A DNA stretch of 64,000 bases, from assembly GCF_008386565.1 (NCBI RefSeq), contig NZ_VUKA01000009.1:43212-107211 (forward strand). The letters run 5' to 3'. Shown here piece after piece: positions 35,209 through 43,278 of this stretch; positions within the stretch are counted from its first letter, which is position 1, and each line of letters opens with the position of its first letter. Source of the DNA: Teichococcus oryzae (GTDB taxonomy: Bacteria > Pseudomonadota > Alphaproteobacteria > Acetobacterales > Acetobacteraceae). The position numbers and the translations under genes were made by a program. Below the pieces are notes generated by a model. That model ran no database searches and was not told the origin of the DNA. It saw only the letters and a list, made by a program, of their open reading frames with translations.

Positions 35209-35799
35209 ATGGCCGCTGCGGACAACACCGCTCCACCCCGCGCCGCCACCCGCATCCGCGAAACGGCGCGGGACCTGTTCTACAGGCGGGGCATCCGCGC
35301 CGTGGGGGTGGATGAGATCGTCGCGCGGGCAGGCGTCACCAAGCCGAGCCTGTATCGCAGCTTCTCCTCCAAGGATGAACTGGCCGCCTGCTACCTGCGC
35401 GACTACGAGGCGCTGTTCTGGAGCCGCTTCGAGGCGGCCATGGCCGCGCATCGGGGCGATCCGGAGAAGCAGATCCTGCTCTTCCTTGAAGGTCTGGGCG
35501 AGCGTTCCTCGCGTCCGGACTACCGTGGCTGCGGGCTGACCAATGCGGTGGTGGAGTATCCTGCCCCGGGGCATCCGGCACGCCAGGTCTCGGAGGCGCA
35601 TAAGCGCGCCCTGCGCGACCGCCTGCATGCCATGGCGCGCGAGATGGGCGCAGCGGACCCCGAGGATCTGGGCGATGCGTTGCTGCTGCTGATCGAGGGC
35701 TGCTTCGCCGCCGGCCAGATCTTCGGCGCCGGCGGCCCGACCGGAAAGGTGGCCGGGGCCGCGCGGCGCCTGATCCGGGCGCATCGGCAAGCGGGCTGA
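35209..35799 (+). CDS. TetR-family transcriptional repressor
   Basis: 196-aa regulator. The N-terminal HTH is ARDLFYRRGIRAVGVDEIVA followed by RAGVTKPSLYRSFSSKDEL. The C-terminal ligand-binding part has the YRGCGLTNAVVEYPAPGHPA stretch seen in a common TetR subgroup. It is divergent from an MFS gene and flanked by a perfect operator-like inverted repeat, so it likely represses itself and the transporter. The start ATG has AAGAGG upstream. The inducer is unknown. Confidence 0.92.
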   Translation: MAAADNTAPPRAATRIRETARDLFYRRGIRAVGVDEIVARAGVTKPSLYRSFSSKDELAACYLRDYEALFWSRFEAAMAAHRGDPEKQILLFLEGLGERSSRPDYRGCGLTNAVVEYPAPGHPARQVSEAHKRALRDRLHAMAREMGAADPEDLGDALLLLIEGCFAAGQIFGAGGPTGKVAGAARRLIRAHRQAG

Positions 35800-35807
35800 A
35801 GGGCTGG

Positions 35808-36779
35808 TCAGCCCGCCGGATGCAGCGGGGCCTCGCCCCGGATCAGAACGGCATCCAGGTTATCAAGGCAGCGGAAGCCCATCGCATCCCGCGTTTCCAC
35901 CGTGGCGCTGCCCAGATGCGGCAGCAGCACGAGGTTGGGGGTGCTGTGGTAGCCTTCGAAGATGTTGGGCTCCCCCGCAAAGACGTCGAGGCCGGCGGCG
36001 CGCAGATGCCCGCCTTGCAGCGCCGCGCAGAGCGCCGTGTCGTCCACCGTGGTGCCGCGCCCGGTGTTCACCACGATGGCGCCCTTGCGGAGCTGGGCGA
36101 TGCGCCGGGCATCGAGCCAGTGTCGCGTGGCGGCGCCGCCGGGAATGTGCATGGACAGCACGTCGATGGCGCCGAGGAAATCCGTGTCATTGTCGTGGTA
36201 GGTCGCGCCGGCCTCCTCGGCAGGCGGCAGGCGGTTGCGGTTGCGGTAGTGGATCTGCATGCCGAAGCCACGGGCCATTTGGGCCAGCGCCTGGCCGATG
36301 CGGCCCATGCCGAGGATGCCGAGCGCCTTGTTCTCCAGCGTCACGCCCATGAGCTGGGTCGGCGCCCAGCCCGTCCATTCCCGGGCGCGCAGCATGCGCT
36401 CCGCCTCGCCGCCGCGCCGGGCCGCAGTCAGGATCAGCAGCATGGCGATCTCGGCGGTCGCCACGCTCAGCACGTCCGGGGTGTTGGTCACGATGATGCC
36501 GCGCTCCCGGGCGGCGCCGAGATCGATATGGTCGGTGCCGACGCTGAAGGTGGCGATGATCTTCACGCTGTCGGGCAGGGCGGCGATGGTGCCCGAATCC
36601 AGGGCATCGCCGGCGGCGCACAGGATGCCGCGCGCTTCCCCTCGCGCCGCCGCCGCCGCCAGCGCCAGGCCATCCATGGGCTTGTCGCTCGGATTCGGCA
36701 TCGTAACGTAATCGCGCTGCGCACGGGCCTCGACGGCATCCGGGAAGCGGCGGGTCAGCAGCAGGGTGGGCTTCGGCAT
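35808..36779 (-). CDS. D-2-hydroxyacid dehydrogenase, glyoxylate reductase type
   Basis: 323-aa NAD(P)-dependent dehydrogenase of the D-isomer family. GILGMGRIGQALAQMARGFG is the Rossmann loop. The catalytic set is Arg in VVNTGRGTTVDD, Glu in VFAGEPNIF and His in LLPHLGSAT. Family members reduce glyoxylate or hydroxypyruvate or oxidise D-glycerate. The start is at the ATG with GGAG upstream, and the frame stays open 10 codons further. It converges closely with the TetR gene (8 bases) and is divergent from an SDR gene. It is one of three paralogous families in the window. Confidence 0.87.
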   Translation of the reverse strand: MPKPTLLLTRRFPDAVEARAQRDYVTMPNPSDKPMDGLALAAAAARGEARGILCAAGDALDSGTIAALPDSVKIIATFSVGTDHIDLGAARERGIIVTNTPDVLSVATAEIAMLLILTAARRGGEAERMLRAREWTGWAPTQLMGVTLENKALGILGMGRIGQALAQMARGFGMQIHYRNRNRLPPAEEAGATYHDNDTDFLGAIDVLSMHIPGGAATRHWLDARRIAQLRKGAIVVNTGRGTTVDDTALCAALQGGHLRAAGLDVFAGEPNIFEGYHSTPNLVLLPHLGSATVETRDAMGFRCLDNLDAVLIRGEAPLHPAG

Positions 36780-36889
36780 GTGAGAACAACTCCGGGGCCG
36801 GCGGGTCATGGCGAAAGGGGAAGGCGACCCGGAGCGGGTTGCGCCCGCGCGGCCTGTTCCTCCCCGGCATTGGCAGGCAGCTTATCCCG

Positions 36890-36909
36890 CTCTGGCCAGC
36901 TTGCCAGAG
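36890..36909. repeat. Inverted repeat CTCTGGC-N6-GCCAGAG
   Basis: Perfect 7-base arms in the 184-base divergent gap between the glyoxylate-reductase-like gene and the SDR gene, about 55 bases before the SDR ATG. It could be an operator or an RNA hairpin in the SDR leader. There is no T-tract. No regulator gene is adjacent. Confidence 0.3.
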
Positions 36910-36963
36910 GGGATGGTTCGGATCACCTTCCGCCAAGGCAGAACGGCCAAGGGAACAAGACAC

Positions 36964-37752
36964 ATGGATCTGGGTTTGAAGGGGCGCCGCGCCCTGGTAA
37001 TGGGTGCCTCCAAGGGGCTGGGCCGCTCGGTGGCGGATGCGCTGGCCGAGGAAGGCGTCGCGCTGGCGATTTCCGGCCGCAACCAGGACACGCTGGACCG
37101 CGCCGCGGCCGAGCTGGAGGCGCTCGGCGCGCCCAAGGCCGTCGGCATCGTCGCCGACGTGGCGGAAGGCGCGCAGATGGACCGCCTGGCCGATGCCGCC
37201 GTCGCGGCGCTGGGCGGCGTGGACATCCTGGTGCTGAACCATGGCGGCCCGCCGACCTGCACGGCGCTGGAGATGAAGCAGGAAGACCTGGTCACCTGGT
37301 TCCAGCGAATCGTGCTGTCGCCGATCCGCATCGCCAACAAGCTGCTGCCGGCGATGCAGCAGCAGCAATGGGGCCGTCTGATCACCATCGCCTCCACCGG
37401 CGTGGCGCAGCCGCTGCCCGGGCTGGCGCTGTCCAACACCCTGCGCTCCGCCATTGTCGGCTGGAACAAGACGCTGGCCAGCGAAGTGGCCGGGCAGGGC
37501 ATCACCTGCAACATCATGGGACCCGGTGCCTTCAACACGGACCGCACCAAGGAAACCCTGGCGGCCGCGTCGCAGAAGACCGGCAAGAGCATCGAGGCGC
37601 TGGTGGCCGAGCGTTCCGCCGCGATCCCGGTCGGCCGCTATGGCGAGCCGCGCGAGTTCGGACCGATGGCCGCCTTCCTGGCGTCCGACAAGGCGGCCTA
37701 CACCACGGGGCGGGTGCATCTGATCGATGGCGGCGTCGTCCGTGGCGTCTGA
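36964..37752 (+). CDS. SDR-family protein lacking the catalytic Tyr/Lys motif
   Basis: 262-aa short-chain dehydrogenase fold. The cofactor loop GASKGLG is at 14-20, NHGG at 92-95 and Ser144 is in place. Where Y-x-x-x-K is expected the protein reads ALSNTLRSA (155-163), with neither Tyr nor Lys. A recognised group of FabG-like proteins carries this LSN-x-x-R form, so it is probably a conserved variant and not decay. Catalysis may differ or be absent. The stop lies inside the next gene, an M20 amidohydrolase, suggesting coupled translation. Confidence 0.85.
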   Translation: MDLGLKGRRALVMGASKGLGRSVADALAEEGVALAISGRNQDTLDRAAAELEALGAPKAVGIVADVAEGAQMDRLADAAVAALGGVDILVLNHGGPPTCTALEMKQEDLVTWFQRIVLSPIRIANKLLPAMQQQQWGRLITIASTGVAQPLPGLALSNTLRSAIVGWNKTLASEVAGQGITCNIMGPGAFNTDRTKETLAAASQKTGKSIEALVAERSAAIPVGRYGEPREFGPMAAFLASDKAAYTTGRVHLIDGGVVRGV

Positions 37753-39028
37753 GGCCACCGGGATCAAGCCGAACCTGCAGCCCGACACCGCCCTCGCGGA
37801 GCGTCTGTTCGACGAGCTGCGGGAGCGGAGCTTCGACGGCGTCGGCATCACCCGCGAGGCCTATGGGCCGGGCGAGCGCATGGCCCATGCGCTCGCCCGG
37901 CGCGAGGCCGAGGCGCTGGGCCTGGAGGTCAGCGCCGATCCCGCGGGCAATTTGCACATGACCCTGCCGGGCCTGGACCGCACCGCGAAGCGGGTGCTGC
38001 TGGGCAGCCATCTCGATTCGGTGCCGGAAGGCGGGAATTTCGATGGCGCGGCCGGGGTGCTCGCGGGGCTGGCGGCGGTGGCGGGATTGAAGAAGGCGGG
38101 CTTCGCGCCCGCCCGCGACATCACCGTGATCGCCACCCGTGCCGAGGAGGCAGGGGCTTGGTTCCCGACCTCCTATCCCGGCAGCCGCGCCGCCCTGGGC
38201 CGCCTCAAGCCTGAGGAACTCCAGGTCAGGCGGCAGGATAGCGGGCGCAGCCTGGCTGACCACATGCGGGAGGAAGGGTTCGACCCCGACTTCGTCGCGC
38301 GCGGCGAAGCCTGGGTCACGCCCGCCAACACCGCCGCCTTCCTGGAACTGCATATCGAGCAGGGGCCGGTGTTGGATTCCGAAGCGGTGCCTGTTGGCAT
38401 CGTGACTGGCATCCCTGGCAGCCGCCGGTTGCGGCAGGGGCGGGTGCTGGGCGAATACAACCATTCCGGCGGCACGCCCCGCCGCTATCGCCGCGACGCC
38501 GCCATCGCGCTGGCCGAGCTGGCGGTGGCGCTCGACGAGGAATGGGCGCGGCTGGAAGCGCTCGGTCACCGGCTGGTCTGCACCTTCTGCACCCTGGCGA
38601 CAACGGCCGAAGCCGGCTTCACCAAGATCCCCGGCGAGGCCACCTTCATGCTGGACGTGCGCAGCGTGAGTCCGGCCAGCGTCGACGCCATCTTCGCCGA
38701 GCTGGCGCGGCAGGTGCCGGAGATCGAGGCACGGCGCGGCGTGCGCTTCGAACTCGGGGCGGAGACCGGCTCGGTCGCGGCCCCGATGGATACGGAGATC
38801 CGGCAGGGCCTCGCCGCTTCCGCCGAGGCCCTCGGCATCGCGCATCTCGAAATGGCCTCGGGCGGCGGGCATGACGCGGCGGCCTTCGCCGCGGCCGGCA
38901 TCCCTTCCGCCATGCTGTTCGTGCGCAACCAGAATGGCAGCCACAATCCGCATGAGGCGATGCGGATGGAAGACTTCGCCGCGGCCTGCGCGGTGATGAC
39001 ACGCTGGCTGTCACAGGTGGCCGCGTAG
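37727..39028 (+). CDS. M20-family Zn amidohydrolase (carbamoylase/allantoate type)
   Basis: 433-aa metal-dependent hydrolase of the hydantoinase/carbamoylase group, which removes carbamoyl or ureido groups from N-carbamoyl amino acids or allantoate. Metal ligands are in LLGSHLDSVPEGGNFDGA. The catalytic Glu pair is in TRAEEAGAWF and the dimer-domain His is in YNHSGGTPRRYRRDA. A C-terminal metal-site His lies in NGSHNPHEAM. The ATG overlaps the SDR gene by 26 bases, and a GTG five codons on (overlap 11) is an alternative. Substrate is unproven. Hydantoin-type or ureide catabolism is the family expectation. Confidence 0.85.
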   Translation: MAASSVASEATGIKPNLQPDTALAERLFDELRERSFDGVGITREAYGPGERMAHALARREAEALGLEVSADPAGNLHMTLPGLDRTAKRVLLGSHLDSVPEGGNFDGAAGVLAGLAAVAGLKKAGFAPARDITVIATRAEEAGAWFPTSYPGSRAALGRLKPEELQVRRQDSGRSLADHMREEGFDPDFVARGEAWVTPANTAAFLELHIEQGPVLDSEAVPVGIVTGIPGSRRLRQGRVLGEYNHSGGTPRRYRRDAAIALAELAVALDEEWARLEALGHRLVCTFCTLATTAEAGFTKIPGEATFMLDVRSVSPASVDAIFAELARQVPEIEARRGVRFELGAETGSVAAPMDTEIRQGLAASAEALGIAHLEMASGGGHDAAAFAAAGIPSAMLFVRNQNGSHNPHEAMRMEDFAAACAVMTRWLSQVAA

Positions 39029-39035
39029 CCATGCT

Positions 39036-39059
39036 CCGGGGAGGCTCCGGCCTCCCCGG
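39036..39059 (+). terminator. Hairpin after the M20 hydrolase gene
   Basis: CCGGGGAGGC and GCCTCCCCGG form a perfect ten-base stem with loop TCCG, starting eight bases after the stop. There is no T-tract, so termination efficiency is uncertain. It separates the SDR/hydrolase pair from the next gene. Confidence 0.5.
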
Positions 39060-39101
39060 CAGACGCTGGGCAGGCCGGCTATGATGGCCTATCTCGGGCG
39101 C

Positions 39102-39611
39102 ATGACCGAGAACCGCCCCGAACTCTGGATCGACGCCGATGCCTGCCCGGTGAGGGATGAGGTCTTCCGCGTCGCCGAAAGACTGTCGCTGGTGGTGCAT
39201 GTGGTGTCGAACGGCGCGCGTGGCATCCGCCTTCCGGCCGCTGACTGGATCCGCCGCGTCATCGTGCCGGAGGGGCCTGATGCCGCCGATGACTGGATCG
39301 CCGAGCATATCCGGCGCCACGATGTGTGCATCACCGCCGACATTCCCCTGGCCGCGCGCTGCCTGCAGCGGGAAGCGCGGGCGCTGGCGCCGAATGGCCG
39401 GGTCTGGACCACCGACAACATCGGCAGCGCCCTGGCCGGCCGCGAGGTCGCGCGGCACCTGCGCGAGATCGGTGCCACCACACGCGGCCCCGCGCCCATG
39501 GGAGGCGCCGACCGCTCGCGCTTCCTGTCCGCGCTGGAAGCCGAGGTGCAGTCCGCGATCCGGGCCGCCACGGCGCCGGTGATCCGGCTGTGGCGGCCGC
39601 TGGAGGATTGA
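39102..39611 (+). CDS. YaiI/YqxD-family protein (UPF0178)
   Basis: 169-aa protein of the UPF0178/DUF188 family, with a PIN-like fold. ELWIDADACPVRDEVFRVA is the conserved N-terminus with its acidic pair, then DWIAEHIRRHDVCITADIPL and WTTDNIGSALAGREVARHL. Acidic residues at these positions suggest a nuclease-like metal site, but no activity has been established for the family. The start is the ATG before TENRPELWIDAD, as in homologues. An ATG seven codons upstream is also in frame. Confidence 0.88.
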   Translation: MTENRPELWIDADACPVRDEVFRVAERLSLVVHVVSNGARGIRLPAADWIRRVIVPEGPDAADDWIAEHIRRHDVCITADIPLAARCLQREARALAPNGRVWTTDNIGSALAGREVARHLREIGATTRGPAPMGGADRSRFLSALEAEVQSAIRAATAPVIRLWRPLED

Positions 39612-39696
39612 AGCGGGCTTCCGGTCGGGGGAGAATCGCCCGGTCGGGTGAAGACGCTCATGCCAACAGGCTGGAGCGCCATGAACGCCCGACGCT

Positions 39697-40677
39697 TCAG
39701 CCAGGCACCGGCACGTCCGCCGGGAGGTGGCCGGCCGATTTCAGTTCCTCCCAGAACCCGGCCGGAATGGGCTGCGCCATCAGCGCCACGTTCTGCCTTA
39801 CTCGCTGGGGATGCTTGGCGCCGGGGATGACCGAGGCCACTACAGGATGCGCCGCGCAGAATTGCAGCGCCGCCGCCTTCAGGTCCACGCCGTGGCGCTG
39901 GGCAATGCCAGCCAGGGCATCGCGCTTCTTCACCAGCTCCGCCGGCGCGTCCACGTAGTCGAAGGTATTGCCGCCGGCGAGAAGGCCAGAATTATAGGGC
40001 CCGCCAATCACCACATGGGCGCCGCGCCCGGCGCAGAGCGGAAACAGCTCCTCCAGCCCCGCGAGGTCCAGAAGGCTGTAGCGCCCGGCGAGCAGGAACA
40101 CGTCCGGGTCGGATTCCTTCAGGGCGCGGATGCAGGGCTCGGTCAGGTTCACGCCGAGGCCCCAGGCGCCGATCAACCCTTCCTCCCGCATCCGGATCAA
40201 TTCGCGGAAGGCGCCTTCGCGGGCGGTGGCGAAGGCGTCCTCCCACGCATCGCCCAGATGGTCGGCGGCGAGGTCATGAACATAAACGATGTCGATGCGG
40301 CCGATGGCCATGCGCTGCAGGCTGTCTTCCACCGAACGGCGGGCGCCGGCGGCGGAATAATCCTGCACCCGGCGGAAGGGCAGGGCGCTCAGGAAGGGAT
40401 GGGCGATCTCGCCGGGCAGTTCCGGTGCCAGCACGCGGCCCACCTTGGTGGACAGCACGTATTCGTCGCGCGGACGATCGCGCAGCGCGGCGCCGAAGCG
40501 GTGTTCCGACAGGCCGGCGCCGTAATGCGGCGCCGTGTCGAAGTAACGGATGCCGCTGTCCCAGGCGGCGGCCAAGGTGGCGGCGGCCTCGGCCTCGGTC
40601 ACCTTGGCGAACATGTCGCCCAGCGGCGCGCCGCCGAAACCGAGCGGCCCGGGCGGGGCGAAGCGCTTCTCTGCCAT
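39697..40677 (-). CDS. Aldo/keto reductase (aldose/fucose dehydrogenase-like)
   Basis: 326-aa (alpha/beta)8 oxidoreductase. The catalytic tetrad is visible: Asp and Tyr in YFDTAPHYGAGLSEHRFG, Lys in LSTKVGR and His in IVYVHDLAADHLG. NADP-binding residues are near the C-terminus (VIPGAKHPQRVRQNV). It resembles the D-threo-aldose/L-fucose 1-dehydrogenase and pyridoxal dehydrogenase group. The start has a GGGGAG ribosome site, and a start five codons upstream is less likely. It lies downstream of the penicillin-acylase-type gene on the same strand and could share its transcript. Confidence 0.87.
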   Translation of the reverse strand: MAEKRFAPPGPLGFGGAPLGDMFAKVTEAEAAATLAAAWDSGIRYFDTAPHYGAGLSEHRFGAALRDRPRDEYVLSTKVGRVLAPELPGEIAHPFLSALPFRRVQDYSAAGARRSVEDSLQRMAIGRIDIVYVHDLAADHLGDAWEDAFATAREGAFRELIRMREEGLIGAWGLGVNLTEPCIRALKESDPDVFLLAGRYSLLDLAGLEELFPLCAGRGAHVVIGGPYNSGLLAGGNTFDYVDAPAELVKKRDALAGIAQRHGVDLKAAALQFCAAHPVVASVIPGAKHPQRVRQNVALMAQPIPAGFWEELKSAGHLPADVPVPG

Positions 40678-40742
40678 GGATCGTCTCCCCATTCTGCTGG
40701 TGGCGTGTCCTGGATGCGCGGCGCGGCGCCGGGTTGCCCGGT

Positions 40743-43094
40743 TCAGGCCGCCGGCTGCAGCCGGATGCGATGCGTCACCATGGCATCAACCGCCCCGCGC
40801 GAGTAGAGCAGCGGCACATACTCCCCCCTGGCCCAGAGCGGCGCGAGGTCGGCGTAGTGCGGAGAGGCAGGATCGCCGGACTGTCCCGGCGCGTTCATGC
40901 ACAGGCTCCGGTCCCATTCCCCCACATCCATCACCAGCCGGACCGAGGCGCCGTAATTGCAGCGGAAGTCCGAGGGGCGGTAGCCGGTGTGCATTGGCGT
41001 GCTGGCGCTGCCACCCAGGGGAAAGCTGCCCACGTCGAGCTTTCCCTGATCCGCGCCAAGCGCCGAAAGGGCGTGGGAGAAGTACCCCCGATGCAGGCGG
41101 CCCCAGGACCATTCCGATGGCGACAGCCCCATCCGTTCCCCGCAATCGCGGAAGGCGGCGACGAGGCATCCGGCCAGCAGCGCATCCCGCGCGCCAGCCG
41201 GGTCGGGGCCGAGGCGGGAATCCGGCTGCTCCATCACCCGCAGCAGGCTCTCGGTGTCCTGCGGCAGCAGCAGCGGACGCAGCGAGGCATCGGTCGCCAG
41301 CGCTGTCAGCAGGCGCGGCTTCAGGTGCTTGGTGAGGAACACCTCGAACAGGGCGGCTGCGGCGCTGTCGGCCTCCAGCCGATGGTCCCACTCCTCCAGC
41401 AAGGTCTGCGCCGCCCAGAGCTCCGGCTCGCCGCCGCGCGGCAGGGCCTGGATCAGGGCGCAAAGGCGGCGGGCGGGCAGGGAGGTGACATCCGTCTGCA
41501 GCGCCGTGCAATCGGCCAGGGTCAGCAGCGGGCCACGGGTCAGCGCCTCGCGGATGCGAAGGGATCGTGAGGATTCGGTCCATTCATAGCCATAGGTCTT
41601 CTGCTCATGCGGCCAGTCCTCGGGCAGGTTCTGCTCATTGGCGCTGTGCACGAAGCCCTGGAGGGGGTCGACACGCCAGGGATGCTCCGCGGGGTCGAGC
41701 AGGCCCGACCATTCGTAGCGGCCATCGCCCGGCACCGGCAGCAGCCCGTCCCAGTTCGGCCGCTGCGGCGCATAGCCCGCTGGGGTCCAGGCCACCGTGC
41801 CGCCCACATCGGCGTAGACCTTGTTCACCGACGGCGTTCCCCAGCGGCGCACGGCCTGGCGGAACTCATCCAGCGAACGCGCCCGCATGGTGCTGAGGCT
41901 GGCGAGATAGGGCGCGGCGCCGGGCTGCGACCAGACGCTGCGGATCGCCACGGCGCGGCGGGCCGCGATGTCGCGGGCGATGACGGGGCCGTGCCGGGTG
42001 AAGCGCAGGGGAAGGGTCTGCGGGGGATGGCCCTTCACCGCGAACTCCTCCTCGATCACCGACATCGCCTCGAAGCCGTCGCCATAGAGGTAGGAATCGC
42101 CTTCCGCCTGATAGACATAGACGTCTTCCTGGTCGGCGCCGTGGATCGTCAGCGCGAAGGCCGCGGTGCCGTTATGGCCGATGGAGATGCCGGGCACGGC
42201 CGGCTCCCCGGCGCCGATGGCGTTGAAGCCCGGGCTGTCCAGATGCACGAGGTAGCGCAGCGACGGCGCCGCATGGGCGCGATGCGGATCGCTCGCCAGG
42301 ATGGGGCGGCCGCTTTCGGTCCGGCTGCCATGGATGGCCCAGTTGTTGGAGCCTTCCATCTCCGCCCCCAGCACCACGCTGCCCAGGTCATCCAGTTGCG
42401 ACCAGCGGCGCCACTCGGCGAGGGGCGCGGCTAGCCGTTCCGGCGAGAAGGTGACGGCGGCGGTGGCGAGCTTGAAGGTGGCCAGGCATTCGGTGGTCAG
42501 GGCCGAAAGGTCGAGGCCTTCCGGCCGCACCGGCTCGCGCATCGGCTCCAGGTTCTTGCGCAGCAGGTCGGTGGCGAGGTCCGCGCGGGACAGCACTACG
42601 GCGCGCAGCACTTCGGACAGGGCGTTCCGCGTCAGGGAATGGCTGCGGATGCGCACCACATCCTCCGCCGCCCAGCGTGCCGGGCGGGTGCCGAGCGCCA
42701 CGAATTCCGGCGGCAGGCGCTCCGGCTCCGCCTCGACCAGGGTGACATAGGCGTTGATGCCCGCCACGAACGCCTCGCAGATGGCGCGCGCATCGGGCGC
42801 GTAGGCGTCGAACTCCGCCTGCATGTCGCCGCGGTACAGGAACAGGCGTGAGGCGTGGTCCTGCGCCAGGTAGCCAGGGCCGAAATCCGCCGCCAGCAGC
42901 CCCAGTCCGCGCTTGCGCCACAGGTCGATCTGCCAGAGCCGGTCCCGCGCCGCGTTGAAGCCCTGGACGAAGAACAGGTCCTGTTCTCCCTCTGCCCGGA
43001 GATGCGCGATGCCCCAGCGGTCGATATGGATCGAGGCTGGCTGTTGGAGCCCCTCCACAACCATGGCTTCGTCGCGGGGAACGGTCTGGGTCAT
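40743..43094 (-). CDS. Penicillin-acylase-family Ntn hydrolase without signal peptide
   Basis: 783-aa N-terminal nucleophile amidase of the penicillin/AHL acylase family. The precursor should self-cleave before Ser249 in MEGSNNWAIHGSRT, giving alpha and beta chains, and Asn in AIGAGEPAVPGISIGHNGTA follows as in the family. The alpha region has DRWGIAHLRAEGEQDLFFVQ. Classic members are periplasmic, but this one starts MTQTVPRDEAMVVEG with no signal sequence and so should be cytoplasmic. It is divergent from a D-aminoacylase-type gene with a 184-base gap. It likely cleaves an N-acyl amide that the cell imports. Confidence 0.86.
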   Translation of the reverse strand: MTQTVPRDEAMVVEGLQQPASIHIDRWGIAHLRAEGEQDLFFVQGFNAARDRLWQIDLWRKRGLGLLAADFGPGYLAQDHASRLFLYRGDMQAEFDAYAPDARAICEAFVAGINAYVTLVEAEPERLPPEFVALGTRPARWAAEDVVRIRSHSLTRNALSEVLRAVVLSRADLATDLLRKNLEPMREPVRPEGLDLSALTTECLATFKLATAAVTFSPERLAAPLAEWRRWSQLDDLGSVVLGAEMEGSNNWAIHGSRTESGRPILASDPHRAHAAPSLRYLVHLDSPGFNAIGAGEPAVPGISIGHNGTAAFALTIHGADQEDVYVYQAEGDSYLYGDGFEAMSVIEEEFAVKGHPPQTLPLRFTRHGPVIARDIAARRAVAIRSVWSQPGAAPYLASLSTMRARSLDEFRQAVRRWGTPSVNKVYADVGGTVAWTPAGYAPQRPNWDGLLPVPGDGRYEWSGLLDPAEHPWRVDPLQGFVHSANEQNLPEDWPHEQKTYGYEWTESSRSLRIREALTRGPLLTLADCTALQTDVTSLPARRLCALIQALPRGGEPELWAAQTLLEEWDHRLEADSAAAALFEVFLTKHLKPRLLTALATDASLRPLLLPQDTESLLRVMEQPDSRLGPDPAGARDALLAGCLVAAFRDCGERMGLSPSEWSWGRLHRGYFSHALSALGADQGKLDVGSFPLGGSASTPMHTGYRPSDFRCNYGASVRLVMDVGEWDRSLCMNAPGQSGDPASPHYADLAPLWARGEYVPLLYSRGAVDAMVTHRIRLQPAA

Positions 43095-43278
43095 CGATGC
43101 GGCCTTCTTCCGGTTCGCTGGGCAGGGAAGCTAGGGGCGGCGAGGATGCGCCGCAATGTGGCGGGTTCGGGGCGCCATGGCGGGGAAACTGGCCGCAATG
43201 CTCTGGAACCTCCGGCGTGGCCGGCGCATGATCCGCCCCTTGTTGGAAGTCTGCCTGCCCGGAAGGAACAACCGAACC

